A DNA stretch of 63,180 nucleotides from Bacteroidales bacterium (lineage in GTDB: Bacteria > Bacteroidota > Bacteroidia > Bacteroidales > UBA932): assembly GCA_017400135.1 (NCBI GenBank), contig JAFPVJ010000008.1, positions 1-63,180 on the forward strand, written 5' to 3'. Both the position numbers and the translations under genes were made by a program. Position 1 is the first letter of the stretch. Each line of letters opens with the position of its first letter. The notes below the pieces were generated by a model. The model made no database searches. It worked only from the letters and a program-made list of their open reading frames with translations, and was not told where the DNA came from. Positions 43,138-51,662 of the stretch are shown here, piece after piece.

Positions 43138-43737
43138 ATGAAAAGACTTTTGGTCATCGCGGCCGCGTTGCTTTTCAGCGCCACCGCATTCGCCGAGGGC
43201 TTCGGCCTCATCGGCGGTTACACATCTTCGAGCTTGAAGATGAAGGAAATGAGCTTCAAGTCCAGCGCGGGTGTCCACGCAGGCGTCGCTTACAACATCC
43301 CGCTGATAGCCGGATTCAACCTCCAGCCGGAGCTGGTATACAACGTCAAGGGCTTCAACTGGGAGGGCGCCGACAGCGACGTCTTCAAGGATCAGGCGGG
43401 CAAGTTCGGCTATGTCGAGCTGCCGGTCCAGATCCAATGGGGTCCCGATCTCCTGCTGCTGCGTCCGTACGTGCTGGCGGAGCCGTTCGTCGGCTATGCC
43501 GTGACGGGAAAGAAGGTCATCAACAATGGGGAAACCAAGGTGGACTGGGCTAACATGAAGTCCCGCGTAGAGTATGGCGTCGGCGTCGGTGCCGGCATCG
43601 AGATCTACAACCGCGTGCAGGTGTCCTTCAAGTACTATTGGAACTTCGAGGATGCTTCGCAGTGGAGCGACATCACCGACAAGGTGAAGGCGAAGGGCTT
43701 CAGCGGCCTTACCTTCACGGCGGGAATCTTCTTCTAG
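43138..43737 (+). CDS. Outer-membrane beta-barrel protein (porin-like)
   Basis: A 199-residue protein with signal peptide (MKRLLVIAAALLFSATAFA) and alternating strands typical of the small OMP_b-brl family in Bacteroidetes: GFGLIGGYTSSSLKM, GVAYNIPLIAGFNLQPELVY, and a terminal aromatic FTAGIFF required for Bam assembly. No enzymatic motif is visible. It is probably co-transcribed with trxA. Confidence 0.8.
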   Translation: MKRLLVIAAALLFSATAFAEGFGLIGGYTSSSLKMKEMSFKSSAGVHAGVAYNIPLIAGFNLQPELVYNVKGFNWEGADSDVFKDQAGKFGYVELPVQIQWGPDLLLLRPYVLAEPFVGYAVTGKKVINNGETKVDWANMKSRVEYGVGVGAGIEIYNRVQVSFKYYWNFEDASQWSDITDKVKAKGFSGLTFTAGIFF

Positions 43738-43740
43738 CCG

Positions 43741-44271
43741 ATGGAGGGAAAGGTAGCCGTCTTTTTCTGCTCGGCGAGTTTCGACATCGACCCCAAGTAC
43801 AACCAGGCTGCCCGGGATTTTGTCCGTGCAGCTTGTTTGCGTGGATATGCGATCTCTTCGGGCGGCACGACGAAGGGCACGATGAAGGTCGTGGTCGATA
43901 CCGCGAAGGCGTGCGGCGCCCGGACCAAGGGCGTGCTGCCGCGCTTCATGACGGAGGTCGTGCATCCGGATCTGGACGAACTGCTGTGGACGGATACCAT
44001 GGCCGAACGCAAGGAGCGGCTGCGGGACGACGCGACCGTCGTGGTGGCGCTCCCGGGCGGAATCGGCACCTTGGACGAATACTTCGAAACACTGACCCTG
44101 GCCAAGCTGGGTGTATTCCGGGGCAAGGTCATCGCGGTCAACGTGGACGGTTTTTATGACAAATTGAAAGAGTTGCTCGACTTCTATGTGGAGACGGGGA
44201 TGCTGGATGCGCAGACGCGCTCCATCGCCTATTTCGTCGACACGGTCGAGGAATTCGAGGCACTGCTTTAA
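43741..44271 (+). CDS. LOG-family protein (cytokinin riboside 5'-monophosphate phosphoribohydrolase-like)
   Basis: A 176-residue Rossmann-fold protein of the TIGR00730/LOG family that hydrolyses nucleoside 5'-monophosphates to base and ribose 5-phosphate. The signature PGGIGTLDE is present (VVALPGGIGTLDEYFETLTL), with SSGGTTKGTMKVV upstream. The physiological substrate in bacteria is uncertain. It starts 3 nt after the barrel gene and abuts the polyprenyl synthase. Confidence 0.88.
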   Translation: MEGKVAVFFCSASFDIDPKYNQAARDFVRAACLRGYAISSGGTTKGTMKVVVDTAKACGARTKGVLPRFMTEVVHPDLDELLWTDTMAERKERLRDDATVVVALPGGIGTLDEYFETLTLAKLGVFRGKVIAVNVDGFYDKLKELLDFYVETGMLDAQTRSIAYFVDTVEEFEALL

Positions 44272-45255
44272 ATGGATTTCAGAAAGGATCACGCCCGTTT
44301 CCTGCTGGACGACTGGACAGAGGTCAGCCGCCAGATGCGCACCGTGTTGCAGAGCGACATCCGATTGCTCAACGAGGCCAATGAGCGTATCCTTTCCCAC
44401 GGCGGGAAGATGATACGGCCGGCGATGTCCCTGCTGTTCTCCCGCGCCTGCGGGGGGACGGTGTCGGAAGGCGGCCGGAAGGTGGCTGCGGCGGCGGAAC
44501 TGCTGCACAATGCGACCCTCCTGCACGACGACGTGGCCGACTGCAGCGAGGAGCGCCGGGGCATTCCGACGACTTCTTCCATCCTGGGGGCCAACGCGTC
44601 GGTCCTGCTGGGGGATTACTGGCTGGTCAAGGCGATGGAGCTGATCCTGGACTGCGGTCCGTGCAGCGACCGGGTCACGCGCATCTTCTCCAAGACCCTG
44701 TCCGACCTGGCTTCCGGGGAGATGTTGCAGTTGCAGAAAGCGGTGCAGGGGGATACGTCGCGGGAGGATTACTTCCGCATCATCTATTCCAAGACGGCGT
44801 CGCTTTTCGAGGCGTCCTGCGTGTCTGCGGCCCTTTGCGCCGGGGCATCCGAGACGCTGGTGGAGGCGGCCCGGGAGTACGGGGTGCGGGCGGGGATCGC
44901 CTTCCAGATCAAGGATGACATCCTCGATTATACGGCCACCGATGCGCTGGGAAAGCCCGTGGGGCTGGACCTGCACGAGAAGAAAATCACCCTGCCGCTG
45001 CTCGGAGCCTTGCAGCAGGTCGGCGGGGATGAGGACCGGGAGGTCCGCCGGATGGTCTGCGAAATAGACGTCCATCCGGAGCATTATGAACGGATCCGCT
45101 CGTTCGTCTTCGAAAAGGAAGGCATCGCGTATGCGGAATCCGTCCTGGAGGAATATATCGCCAAGGCCAAGGAGGCGCTCGGAGCTTTCCCTGCGGGGGA
45201 GGCGGTGGAGCTGCTGGCGTCCCTGGCGGATTTCATAGGGGAAAGACAGAAATGA
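44272..45255 (+). CDS. Polyprenyl diphosphate synthase
   Basis: A 327-residue all-helical prenyltransferase making long-chain polyprenyl diphosphate, likely for menaquinone. The first Asp-rich motif is LLHDDVADCSEERRG and the second IKDDILDYTATDA, with the isopentenyl-binding HGGKMIRPAMSLL near the N-terminus. Length and motifs suggest an octaprenyl/solanesyl-type synthase rather than a short-chain one; chain length cannot be settled. Its stop overlaps holB by 4 nt. Confidence 0.9.
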   Translation: MDFRKDHARFLLDDWTEVSRQMRTVLQSDIRLLNEANERILSHGGKMIRPAMSLLFSRACGGTVSEGGRKVAAAAELLHNATLLHDDVADCSEERRGIPTTSSILGANASVLLGDYWLVKAMELILDCGPCSDRVTRIFSKTLSDLASGEMLQLQKAVQGDTSREDYFRIIYSKTASLFEASCVSAALCAGASETLVEAAREYGVRAGIAFQIKDDILDYTATDALGKPVGLDLHEKKITLPLLGALQQVGGDEDREVRRMVCEIDVHPEHYERIRSFVFEKEGIAYAESVLEEYIAKAKEALGAFPAGEAVELLASLADFIGERQK

Positions 45256-46328
45256 GGTTTGCCGAGATACAGGGGAATGAGGGCGTGAAGCGCGCCCTGG
45301 CCGGGATGGTGGATGCCGGCAAAGTCCCGCATGCGATTCTCTTTCACGAGGATGACGGCTGCGGGGCGGTGCCGATGTGCATCGCGTTCCTGCAGTACCT
45401 CTGGTGCCCGAACCGGGGGCAGGGCGGAGAGCAGCTGAGCCTGCTGGACGAGCCGGCGGAGGATGCGCTGCCCGATTCCTGCGGCGTGTGCCCGGCCTGC
45501 AACAAGATCTCCAAGCTGATCCACCCCGACGTGCATTTCGTCTATCCGGTGACGGGCGGGTCGCTGATTCCGTCGAGCGCCAAGCCCACTTCGCTCTCGT
45601 ATGTCAAGCAGTGGCGGGAGCTGGTGCTGGCGAATCCTTTCTTCACGGAAAGGGACCTGAACGAGGCGCTGGGAATCGAGGGCAAGTCGTCCCTGATTTC
45701 GGTCGCCGACGCGCGGGAGATCCTGGGCCGCCTGGCGTTCCAGTCGCTCGAGGGCGGCTGGCGGGCGGTGGTGGTCTACCTGCCGGAGAAGATGAATGCG
45801 GACGCGGCCAACCGCCTGCTGAAGTCGATCGAGGAGCCGCCGGAGCGCACGCTGTTCCTGCTGGTCACGCATGCGCCCGAGAAGGTGCTGCCGACGATCG
45901 CGTCCCGCTGCCAGCACATCCGCCTGGTGCCGGTGCGGCGCCCGGATGCGGCGCCCGGCGAGGATGAGGCGGAGGAACTGGAACTGATGGGTTCCCTGCT
46001 GGAGTCTGTCACGGGCAAGGATCTGTCCGCGGCCCTGGAGGCGGGGGAGGCGATCGCCGCCCTGCCTTCGCGGGAGCGGATCAAGGATTTCCTGAAATAT
46101 GCGTCCCGGACGCTGAGGAACGTGTTCCTCGTGCAGCAGGGACTGACTGAGATCGCGGGGGCCTCCGAGGAGGAAATGGCGCTCGCACGGCGTTTCGCTC
46201 CCCAGCTGAAACGCTCTTTTGCCCGGACGATCCTGCCGCAGCTGGACCGCGGCGCGATGCTGGTCGACCGGAATGTCAACGCCAAGATCGTCCTGTGCGA
46301 TCTGGTCAATAAAATGTTCGTGTTATGA
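45252..46328 (+). CDS. holB: DNA polymerase III delta' subunit
   Basis: A 358-residue clamp-loader subunit. The zinc module CGVCPACNKISKLIHPD is clear, as are DAREILGRLAFQSLEGGWRA and EEPPERTLFLLVTHAPEKVL, followed by SRCQHI. The P-loop position reads DDGCGAVPMC and lacks GKT, as expected for delta', which does not hydrolyse ATP. It overlaps genes at both ends by 4 nt (ATGA). Confidence 0.92.
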   Translation: MRFAEIQGNEGVKRALAGMVDAGKVPHAILFHEDDGCGAVPMCIAFLQYLWCPNRGQGGEQLSLLDEPAEDALPDSCGVCPACNKISKLIHPDVHFVYPVTGGSLIPSSAKPTSLSYVKQWRELVLANPFFTERDLNEALGIEGKSSLISVADAREILGRLAFQSLEGGWRAVVVYLPEKMNADAANRLLKSIEEPPERTLFLLVTHAPEKVLPTIASRCQHIRLVPVRRPDAAPGEDEAEELELMGSLLESVTGKDLSAALEAGEAIAALPSRERIKDFLKYASRTLRNVFLVQQGLTEIAGASEEEMALARRFAPQLKRSFARTILPQLDRGAMLVDRNVNAKIVLCDLVNKMFVL

Positions 46329-47500
46329 GCAACGAAAAAGATTCGATACAGTACGACTGCTTCCGCGGCTGCACGGTGACGACGGATGTCGCGACCGGCG
46401 AGCAGGAATGCACGTACCGGCGCGGCTGCTGCAAGCTCCGGGATTACGATTATCTCAAGGGGGTGCCGCAGGCGAGCTACAAGGACCTGTTCGAGGTGCG
46501 TTTCAAGAATACGCGCAAGGGATTCTATACCAATGCCTCCGGCCAGAGCGTCAAGCAGGGCGACCTGGTCGTCGTGGAGGCGGCGACCGGCCATGACCTG
46601 GGCATCGTGACGCTCGAAGGGGCCATGGTGGCGCGCCAGATGAAGTGCAAGGGCATCGATCCTGCGACGACGGAGTTCAAGAAGATCTACCGCAAGGCGC
46701 GGTCGTTCGACATCAACAAGTGGCAGGAGGCGATCGCCCGGGAGCACGAGACGATGATCAAGGCGCGGCAGATCGCGACGGAGATGGGCCTCGAGATGAA
46801 GATCGGGGACGTGGAGTTCCAGGGCGACGGGACGAAGGCGATTTTCTACTACATCGCCGACGGGCGCGTGGATTTCCGGCAGCTGATCAAGGTGTTCGCC
46901 GAGGAATTCCGCATCCGCATCGAGATGAAGCAGATCGGCGCACGCCAGGAGGCGGGCCTGATCGGCGGTCTGGGCGTGTGCGGACGGGAGCTTTGCTGCG
47001 CGAACTATATCACTAATTTCCAGTCGATTACGACGGGTGCGGCGCGGGTGCAAGATTTGTCTTTGAACCCGCAGAAGCTGGCGGGGCAGTGCGGTAAGCT
47101 GAAGTGCTGCCTGAACTATGAGGTGGCGACTTACCAGGATGCGCAGTCGCGGATTCCGCGGGTCAGCGAGCCGCTGGAGTTCGAGGACGGCCTGGCCTAT
47201 CTGGTCAAGACGGATGTGCTGCGGGGGATGATGTTCTTCTCCTATGAGAAGGGGTCGATGACAGACCTGTATGCGCTGACGGCCGCCGAAGTGCAGGAGG
47301 TGATCAAGATGAACCGCAACGGCCTGAAGCCGGAGTCGCTGCGCAGCGAACCGGAGCTTTCGGCGCCGGATTTCATCGATGCCGTGGGCGACGACAGCAT
47401 CACGCGTTTCGATAAGCCGCGCGGAAAGAGCCGGGGCGGTCGCAACCGCAAGAAGGGCAAGGGCGGCAAGGGCCAGAAGGGGAATGGTGATGCGTCGTAG
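46325..47500 (+). CDS. ricT: PSP1-domain protein RicT
   Basis: A 391-residue PSP1 family protein; the conserved core is LGVCGRELCCANYITNFQSI and the Cys cluster GQCGKLKCCLNYE. In Bacillus RicT belongs to an Fe-S containing complex affecting RNase Y and phosphorelay; in Bacteroidetes it is usually followed by gldH, as here. An extra N-terminal Cys-rich segment (CTYRRGCCKLRDYD) could bind metal. The C-terminus is a basic Gly/Lys-rich tail that overlaps gldH. Confidence 0.88.
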   Translation: MSNEKDSIQYDCFRGCTVTTDVATGEQECTYRRGCCKLRDYDYLKGVPQASYKDLFEVRFKNTRKGFYTNASGQSVKQGDLVVVEAATGHDLGIVTLEGAMVARQMKCKGIDPATTEFKKIYRKARSFDINKWQEAIAREHETMIKARQIATEMGLEMKIGDVEFQGDGTKAIFYYIADGRVDFRQLIKVFAEEFRIRIEMKQIGARQEAGLIGGLGVCGRELCCANYITNFQSITTGAARVQDLSLNPQKLAGQCGKLKCCLNYEVATYQDAQSRIPRVSEPLEFEDGLAYLVKTDVLRGMMFFSYEKGSMTDLYALTAAEVQEVIKMNRNGLKPESLRSEPELSAPDFIDAVGDDSITRFDKPRGKSRGGRNRKKGKGGKGQKGNGDAS

Positions 47501-47891
47501 TCTTTTGTTTGGGATGTTGGGCGTGCTGCTCCTCTGTTGGGTGGCTGGCTGCAAGCGTCCGGTGTCGACGGAGCAGTTTGTCTTCGACGACGGGAGCGGG
47601 CAGTTCGATTTCACGGTGGACATGAGCGATTCGCTCTGCACGTACGACCTTTCCTTTTATACGCGGCTGGAGTCGCGGCTTTCGCCGCCGGGCTTTCCGA
47701 TCCGGGTGTATATGACTTCGCCGTCGGGGGCCGTGTACAGCGAGACGCTGTTTTATGACGCGTCGGTTTCGCTGGTGGTGCCTTACCGGGCGGGGCTGGA
47801 GCCGGTGGAATACGGGCTCTGGCAGCTGTCGGTGCGGGCGCGGGCCGAGGGATTGAAGGGAATGGGGCTGATCTGCGGCCGGACGTATTGA
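47484..47891 (+). CDS. gldH: GldH-family lipoprotein
   Basis: A 135-residue lipoprotein (lipobox WVAGC after SLLFGMLGVLLLC) matching the GldH family known from gliding and type IX secretion in Bacteroidetes: FVFDDGSGQFDFTVDMSDSL, PGFPIRVYMTSPSG and a final strand GLWQLSVRARA. Its order after ricT is conserved in the phylum. Candidate starts are ATG 47484, GTG 47487 and ATG 47490, all inside ricT. Without other gld genes here, gliding cannot be inferred. Confidence 0.78.
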   Translation: MVMRRSLLFGMLGVLLLCWVAGCKRPVSTEQFVFDDGSGQFDFTVDMSDSLCTYDLSFYTRLESRLSPPGFPIRVYMTSPSGAVYSETLFYDASVSLVVPYRAGLEPVEYGLWQLSVRARAEGLKGMGLICGRTY

Positions 47892-47910
47892 TTCGTTTAT
47901 TTGGCTCGTC

Positions 47911-48903
47911 ATGGGACACGACAAGCTCAGGAAGTTTGCGGAGAATGAGACGTTCTCCTGCCTGCTGCAGCCTTCGGCTTCGGAGCTGCTGGCGGACGGG
48001 TTTTTCAACCTGCGCGACCATGCGGTGAAGGGGCAGTGGAATGCGACGATGTTTGATGCGCCGCGGCCGATTGTCTTGGAGCTGGGTTGCGGGAAGGGGG
48101 AGTATACGATCGATCTTTCGCGGCGGGAGCCTGGGTGCAATTACATCGGCGTGGACATCAAGGGGGCGCGGCTGTGGAAGGGGGCGAAGTATGCGCACGA
48201 GCACCAGTTGGGGAATGTGGCGTTTCTGCGGACGCGGATCGAGTTCATCGGGGCGTTTTTTGCGCCTTCTGAGGTTTCGCAGATTTGGCTGACGTTTTCG
48301 GATCCGCAGTTGAAGAGTGAGAACAGCCGGCTTACTTCGCCGGTGTTTCTGGAGCGGTACCGTCGGTTTTTGCAGCCGGGGGGTGTGGTGCATCTGAAGA
48401 CGGACAGCCGGTTTTTGCACGAGTATTCGCTGGCGGTGGCGCGGCGGAACGGGCTGCGGGTGCTGGCGCAGACGACGGATTTGTATAGCACGCCGAGAGA
48501 GTCTTTGTTTGATGCCGGGACAGCCAGTGAAGTTTGGGGAGCAGAAAAGAACCCTTCGGGGAATGCATTCTTTGAGGGGGCTCTGCCCCCTACTTTCCCC
48601 CGCGGCTCCCGGGCTACCGACATCGCCTGCGGCTCCGTCCCGCCCTCCGCCGGGCGCTCTGGGGAGCGCCTTCGCCCGCAAGGCGGGCTCAACCCCCTTT
48701 CGACTGTGGATGTAGATGCGTTGTACGAAGTGCAGACGTTTTATGAGCGGATGTTCCGGGCGCAAGGGTACAAGATTACGTACCTGGCGTTTACGCTGGA
48801 CCACGAGGGGCCGTTCGAGCATCCGTCTGAGGAGGAGTTTGACGCGGCTTACTGGCGGAGCGTGGAGGGGCCGCGGCATTTCGCTACGCCGCCGGATGCT
48901 TGA
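47911..48903 (+). CDS. trmB: tRNA (guanine-N7-)-methyltransferase with in-frame palindromic insertion
   Basis: A 330-residue TrmB, longer than the usual 220-250. SAM motif: IVLELGCGKGEYTIDLSRRE; catalytic region: QIWLTFSDPQLKSENSRLTS; C-terminal recognition: TFYERMFRAQGYKITYLAF. Residues 221-254 (FEGALPPTFPRGSR to SAGRSGERL) are encoded by a palindromic element almost identical to the one in the RlmI-like gene. The element lies between the catalytic domain and the last strand pair. The neighbouring residues up to about 270 are also low in complexity. Confidence 0.88.
   Translation: MGHDKLRKFAENETFSCLLQPSASELLADGFFNLRDHAVKGQWNATMFDAPRPIVLELGCGKGEYTIDLSRREPGCNYIGVDIKGARLWKGAKYAHEHQLGNVAFLRTRIEFIGAFFAPSEVSQIWLTFSDPQLKSENSRLTSPVFLERYRRFLQPGGVVHLKTDSRFLHEYSLAVARRNGLRVLAQTTDLYSTPRESLFDAGTASEVWGAEKNPSGNAFFEGALPPTFPRGSRATDIACGSVPPSAGRSGERLRPQGGLNPLSTVDVDALYEVQTFYERMFRAQGYKITYLAFTLDHEGPFEHPSEEEFDAAYWRSVEGPRHFATPPDA
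48571..48672 (+). repeat. In-frame palindromic repeat inside trmB (copy 2)
   Basis: A 102-bp element (34 codons) with the same paired hairpins as the copy at 32384-32491. It is followed at once by another small hairpin (GCCCGC-AA-GCGGGC type, 48673-48690). The frame starts exactly on a codon boundary with TTT (Phe), as in copy 1. Confidence 0.85.
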
Positions 48904-48909
48904 TTGATT

Positions 48910-49698
48910 ATGCCGCATATCCGAATGACAATGCCGGTGGAGCTGCCGGAGCCGGAGGTGATCGATGTACGGTCGCTGCTCTCTTCGTGCCTGTCGGGGG
49001 AGACGGAGATGATCTGCGTGCTGGGGCCGACGGCGTCGGGGAAGACGCGGTATTCGGTTCAGCTGGCTCGGGAGTTGAACCATGGCGTAGAAATAATTTC
49101 GGCGGATTCGCGGCAGGTGTATGTCGGGATGGACATCGGGAGCGGGAAGGACCTGGAGGAGTACGGGGAGATTCCCGTTCATCTGGTGGACATCGCGCCG
49201 GCGGGGAGTAAATATAACGTTTATCGATATCAGCAAGACTTTGCGCGGGTGTATGCGGACATCCGCTCGCGTGGGGGGATTCCTTTGCTCTGCGGCGGCA
49301 CGGGCCTGTACATCGAGGCGGCCGCACGGGGGTATGATTTCGGCAAGGACCAGCCGACAGTGGATCCTTCGCTGTTGCCGTCGCGGACGTTCTTTATCGG
49401 GACGCTGGTGTCCCGGGAGGTTCGTAACGAACGGATTGACAAGCGTTTGCGGGAGCGGCTGGAGCACGGTCTGATCGAAGAGGTGCGCGGCCTGCTCGAC
49501 AGCGGCATCCCCGCCGAGGACCTGATCTATTACGGTCTGGAGTACAAGTTCGTCACCCAGCACGTCCTGGGGATCCTGACCTACGACGAGATGTTCGCCC
49601 TCCTCTCCAACGCCATCCACCAGTTCGCCAAACGCCAGATGACCTGGTTCCGCGGCATGGAGCGCGACGGCGTCACGATCCACTGGGTGGAAGTCTAG
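48910..49698 (+). CDS. miaA: tRNA dimethylallyltransferase (short MiaA)
   Basis: A 262-residue enzyme that adds a dimethylallyl group to A37 of tRNAs reading UNN codons. Motifs: P-loop LGPTASGKTRYSVQLA, SADSRQVYVGMDIGSGK, GGTGLYIEAA and KRQMTWFRGM. It is shorter than typical MiaA (about 300), and the middle segment IYYGLEYKFVTQHVLGILTY replaces the usual tRNA-binding part, resembling the second MiaA paralogue of Bacteroidetes. I use the ATG at 48910. Confidence 0.87.
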   Translation: MPHIRMTMPVELPEPEVIDVRSLLSSCLSGETEMICVLGPTASGKTRYSVQLARELNHGVEIISADSRQVYVGMDIGSGKDLEEYGEIPVHLVDIAPAGSKYNVYRYQQDFARVYADIRSRGGIPLLCGGTGLYIEAAARGYDFGKDQPTVDPSLLPSRTFFIGTLVSREVRNERIDKRLRERLEHGLIEEVRGLLDSGIPAEDLIYYGLEYKFVTQHVLGILTYDEMFALLSNAIHQFAKRQMTWFRGMERDGVTIHWVEV

Positions 49699-49706
49699 TT
49701 TTTTAT

Positions 49707-49714
49707 TATCTTTG
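49707..49714 (+). promoter_or_regulatory. -7 box directly before smpB
   Basis: TATCTTTG ends 8 bases before the smpB ATG, so the transcript would be nearly leaderless. No good -33 box is visible. Confidence 0.45.
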
Positions 49715-49722
49715 CCGCCGTT

Positions 49723-50175
49723 ATGCCGAAAACGAAAAGCAAAATACAGGTGACCAACCGCAGGGCCTCGTTCGACTACGAGTTCCTGGAGACCTACACG
49801 GCCGGGATTGTGCTGGTCGGTACGGAGATCAAATCCATCCGCACCGGCAAGGCCTCCCTGCAGGACGCCTATTGCTATTTCGACCTCTCCGGCCAGCTGT
49901 ATGTCCGCGGCCTCAACATCGCTCAGTACTTCTGGGGCTCCTGGGGCCAGCACGAGCCCACCCGCGACCGCAAGTTGCTTCTGACCAAACGGGAACTCAA
50001 ACATCTGCGGAGTGCCTACACGCAAAAGGGTCTCACCATCGTCGCCGTCAAGCTCTTTGTGGCTGAGAACGGCTACGCCAAACTGGTCATCGCTCTGGCC
50101 AAAGGCAAAAAGGAATACGACAAGCGCCAGTCCATCAAGGAGAAAGACATCCGCCGCGAGCTTGACCGGGGCTGA
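49723..50175 (+). CDS. smpB: SsrA-binding protein SmpB
   Basis: A 150-residue tmRNA-binding protein for ribosome rescue. Motifs: [40 protein letters not shown], and the tail [20 protein letters not shown]. Full length. The ssrA gene is not in this window. A RAYT2-type repeat begins about 70 nt downstream. Confidence 0.96.
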   Translation: MPKTKSKIQVTNRRASFDYEFLETYTAGIVLVGTEIKSIRTGKASLQDAYCYFDLSGQLYVRGLNIAQYFWGSWGQHEPTRDRKLLLTKRELKHLRSAYTQKGLTIVAVKLFVAENGYAKLVIALAKGKKEYDKRQSIKEKDIRRELDRG

Positions 50176-50247
50176 TCCCGGCGTTCTTCCCAATTCCCTT
50201 TTCTCCCTGTCTTCCTCTTCTCTTTTCTCCCGTCCCATCAAATGTGG

Positions 50248-50375
50248 AACCGAAGTGGGTGGACAGCACTATCGGCTTTTCAGGGCCAAAAGTGCCGTTG
50301 AGGCCCCGTTTGATTCCTACCCCAAACAGCAAAAATTTACCTCCAGGGCACAAAGTGCGGTCGACCGACTTCGGG
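50248..50375 (+). repeat. RAYT2-type repeat, left copy
   Basis: A 128-bp element with imperfect terminal inverted repeats (ACCGAAGTGGGTGGAC at the left; GTCGACCGACTTCGGG at the right) and an inner CCTACCCCAAACAGCAAAAA. It is about 80% like the right copy at 51533-51662, in the same orientation. Confidence 0.7.
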
Positions 50376-50477
50376 TGACTCCGTTTTATTTCCTTTTTAA
50401 CCTGTTTTTTTCGAAAAATCAGCATTGTTTCGCCGCTGAAGTCGGCTGCCGGCATCGTTCCAGGGAACAAAACGACG

Positions 50478-50510
50478 ATTATCCGTGTTAAGTTTTTTCA
50501 CACGGATAAT
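50478..50510 (+). promoter_or_regulatory. Conserved hairpin upstream of the second RAYT gene
   Basis: A perfect 11-bp inverted repeat, ATTATCCGTGT/ACACGGATAAT (50478-50488 with 50500-50510), with an 11-base loop of TAAGTTTTTTC. It matches the hairpin at 18328-18356 upstream of RAYT1 in stem sequence, loop length and T-rich loop. Confidence 0.55.
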
Positions 50511-50547
50511 CCTACTGAACTTTGCAGCAGCCAATTATAGTTGGATC

Positions 50548-51481
50548 ATGATGAGTGACTGTCAGGAAATGAGATGGCCAGTGGGGAATCCCGAAAGGTA
50601 CTGGAAAGAGGGGCCGGTCGATGGATACTGGCATGTTTATTCAGACGGGAAACGGGCAGACATTCCCTTCCTGACCGATGAGGATAAGATATTTGCGCGC
50701 AATTCGGTGGCTATCTGCGCTTACCAAAGCGGAGTGACCGTTCTGGTTGTTACGGTGAATGACACCCATCTTCATGTATTTATTGGTCTTTGCACAGGAA
50801 GAGAAGGCTTTACGGTTCCGGGATCGTCTGCGTAACCGGATAATCAGGTACCATAAGCTGAACGGACATCCTGACAGAATCGGGGAGGGGTTGTTTTTGG
50901 CCTATGATTCGGTACCGACCTGGCAGAAAGTGAAACAGAAGTTCATGTATGTCTTCCGCAATTGTCTTGATTTTTTCCCGGGTTTGCCAGGTGACTATCC
51001 CTGGGGTTCGGGAAATATCTTTTTCGCACGGCCTAACAGGGAGCGCGGGAAGCGTCTGGGGGCCTATTCCTACAGGGAACAAATTCGGATCCTGCACACG
51101 AATACGCTGTTGCCGCAGGACTGGCGAATTGATGAGTATGGATCGATCTTGCCTACAAGTTTCGTTGATTATCAACACGTTGAGAGATTATTTGTCAGTG
51201 CCCGGGCTTTTATCGCTTTCCTGTTTGTCAAGAGGGAGGACGAGGAGGAGATGAAAAGGGAAACGAATCGCTCCTATCTGGAATACAGGAAGATGGAAGA
51301 ACTGAGGGAGGCGGGAAACATCTTGTCGCTGAGATATGGCAACCATTCCTTGCGGGGAGCTCCGATTGAGATCCGGCTGAAAATCGCGTCGCGGATGATC
51401 CGGAGGGGGATGGCGGGGAAGTCCGAGAGTCTGGCGAAGGCCCTCTATCTGAAGAAAGAAGATCTGGATCGCCTGCTGTGA
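50548..51481 (+). pseudogene. Frameshifted RAYT (Y1_Tnp) transposase
   Basis: The first frame carries the HUH motif (VNDTHLHVFIG near residue 75), then runs off at about 50785 into a stop. A second frame, offset by one base, supplies the rest: EKALRFRDRLRNRIIRYH, then the catalytic Tyr region KFMYVFRNCLDFFPG and WGSGNIFF, ending KKEDLDRLL. The total of 934 bases is one more than a multiple of three, so a single extra base explains the break. A recent inactivating mutation, a read error, or programmed frameshifting are all possible. Flanked by two 129-bp repeats, with a hairpin as in RAYT1 upstream. Confidence 0.7.
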
Positions 51482-51532
51482 ACGGATCGGGCCGGCGATT
51501 GTTTGATAATAGATGGGCTTGAAAAAAGGAAA

Positions 51533-51662
51533 AACCGAAGTGGGTGGACGGCAGAAACGGCTTTTAAAGGGCAAAAGTGCTGTTGAACCCCCGATTGGTT
51601 CCTACCCCAAACAGCAAAAACCTACCTCCAGGGCACATAGTGCGGTCCACCGACTTCGGTTT
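51533..51662 (+). repeat. RAYT2-type repeat, right copy
   Basis: A 130-bp element with terminal inverted repeats AACCGAAGTGGGTGGACGGC and its near-complement ending in CGACTTCGGTTT. With the left copy it frames the RAYT2 pseudogene like a composite element. A strong 8-bp palindrome (ATCCCCGG-CCGGGGAT, 51684-51705) follows, downstream of the convergent metK stop. Confidence 0.7.

Noticed and set aside
45252-46328. Loss of the P-loop in the delta' subunit as a defect
   Set aside because: Delta' normally lacks a working ATP site; the zinc module and fold motifs are intact.
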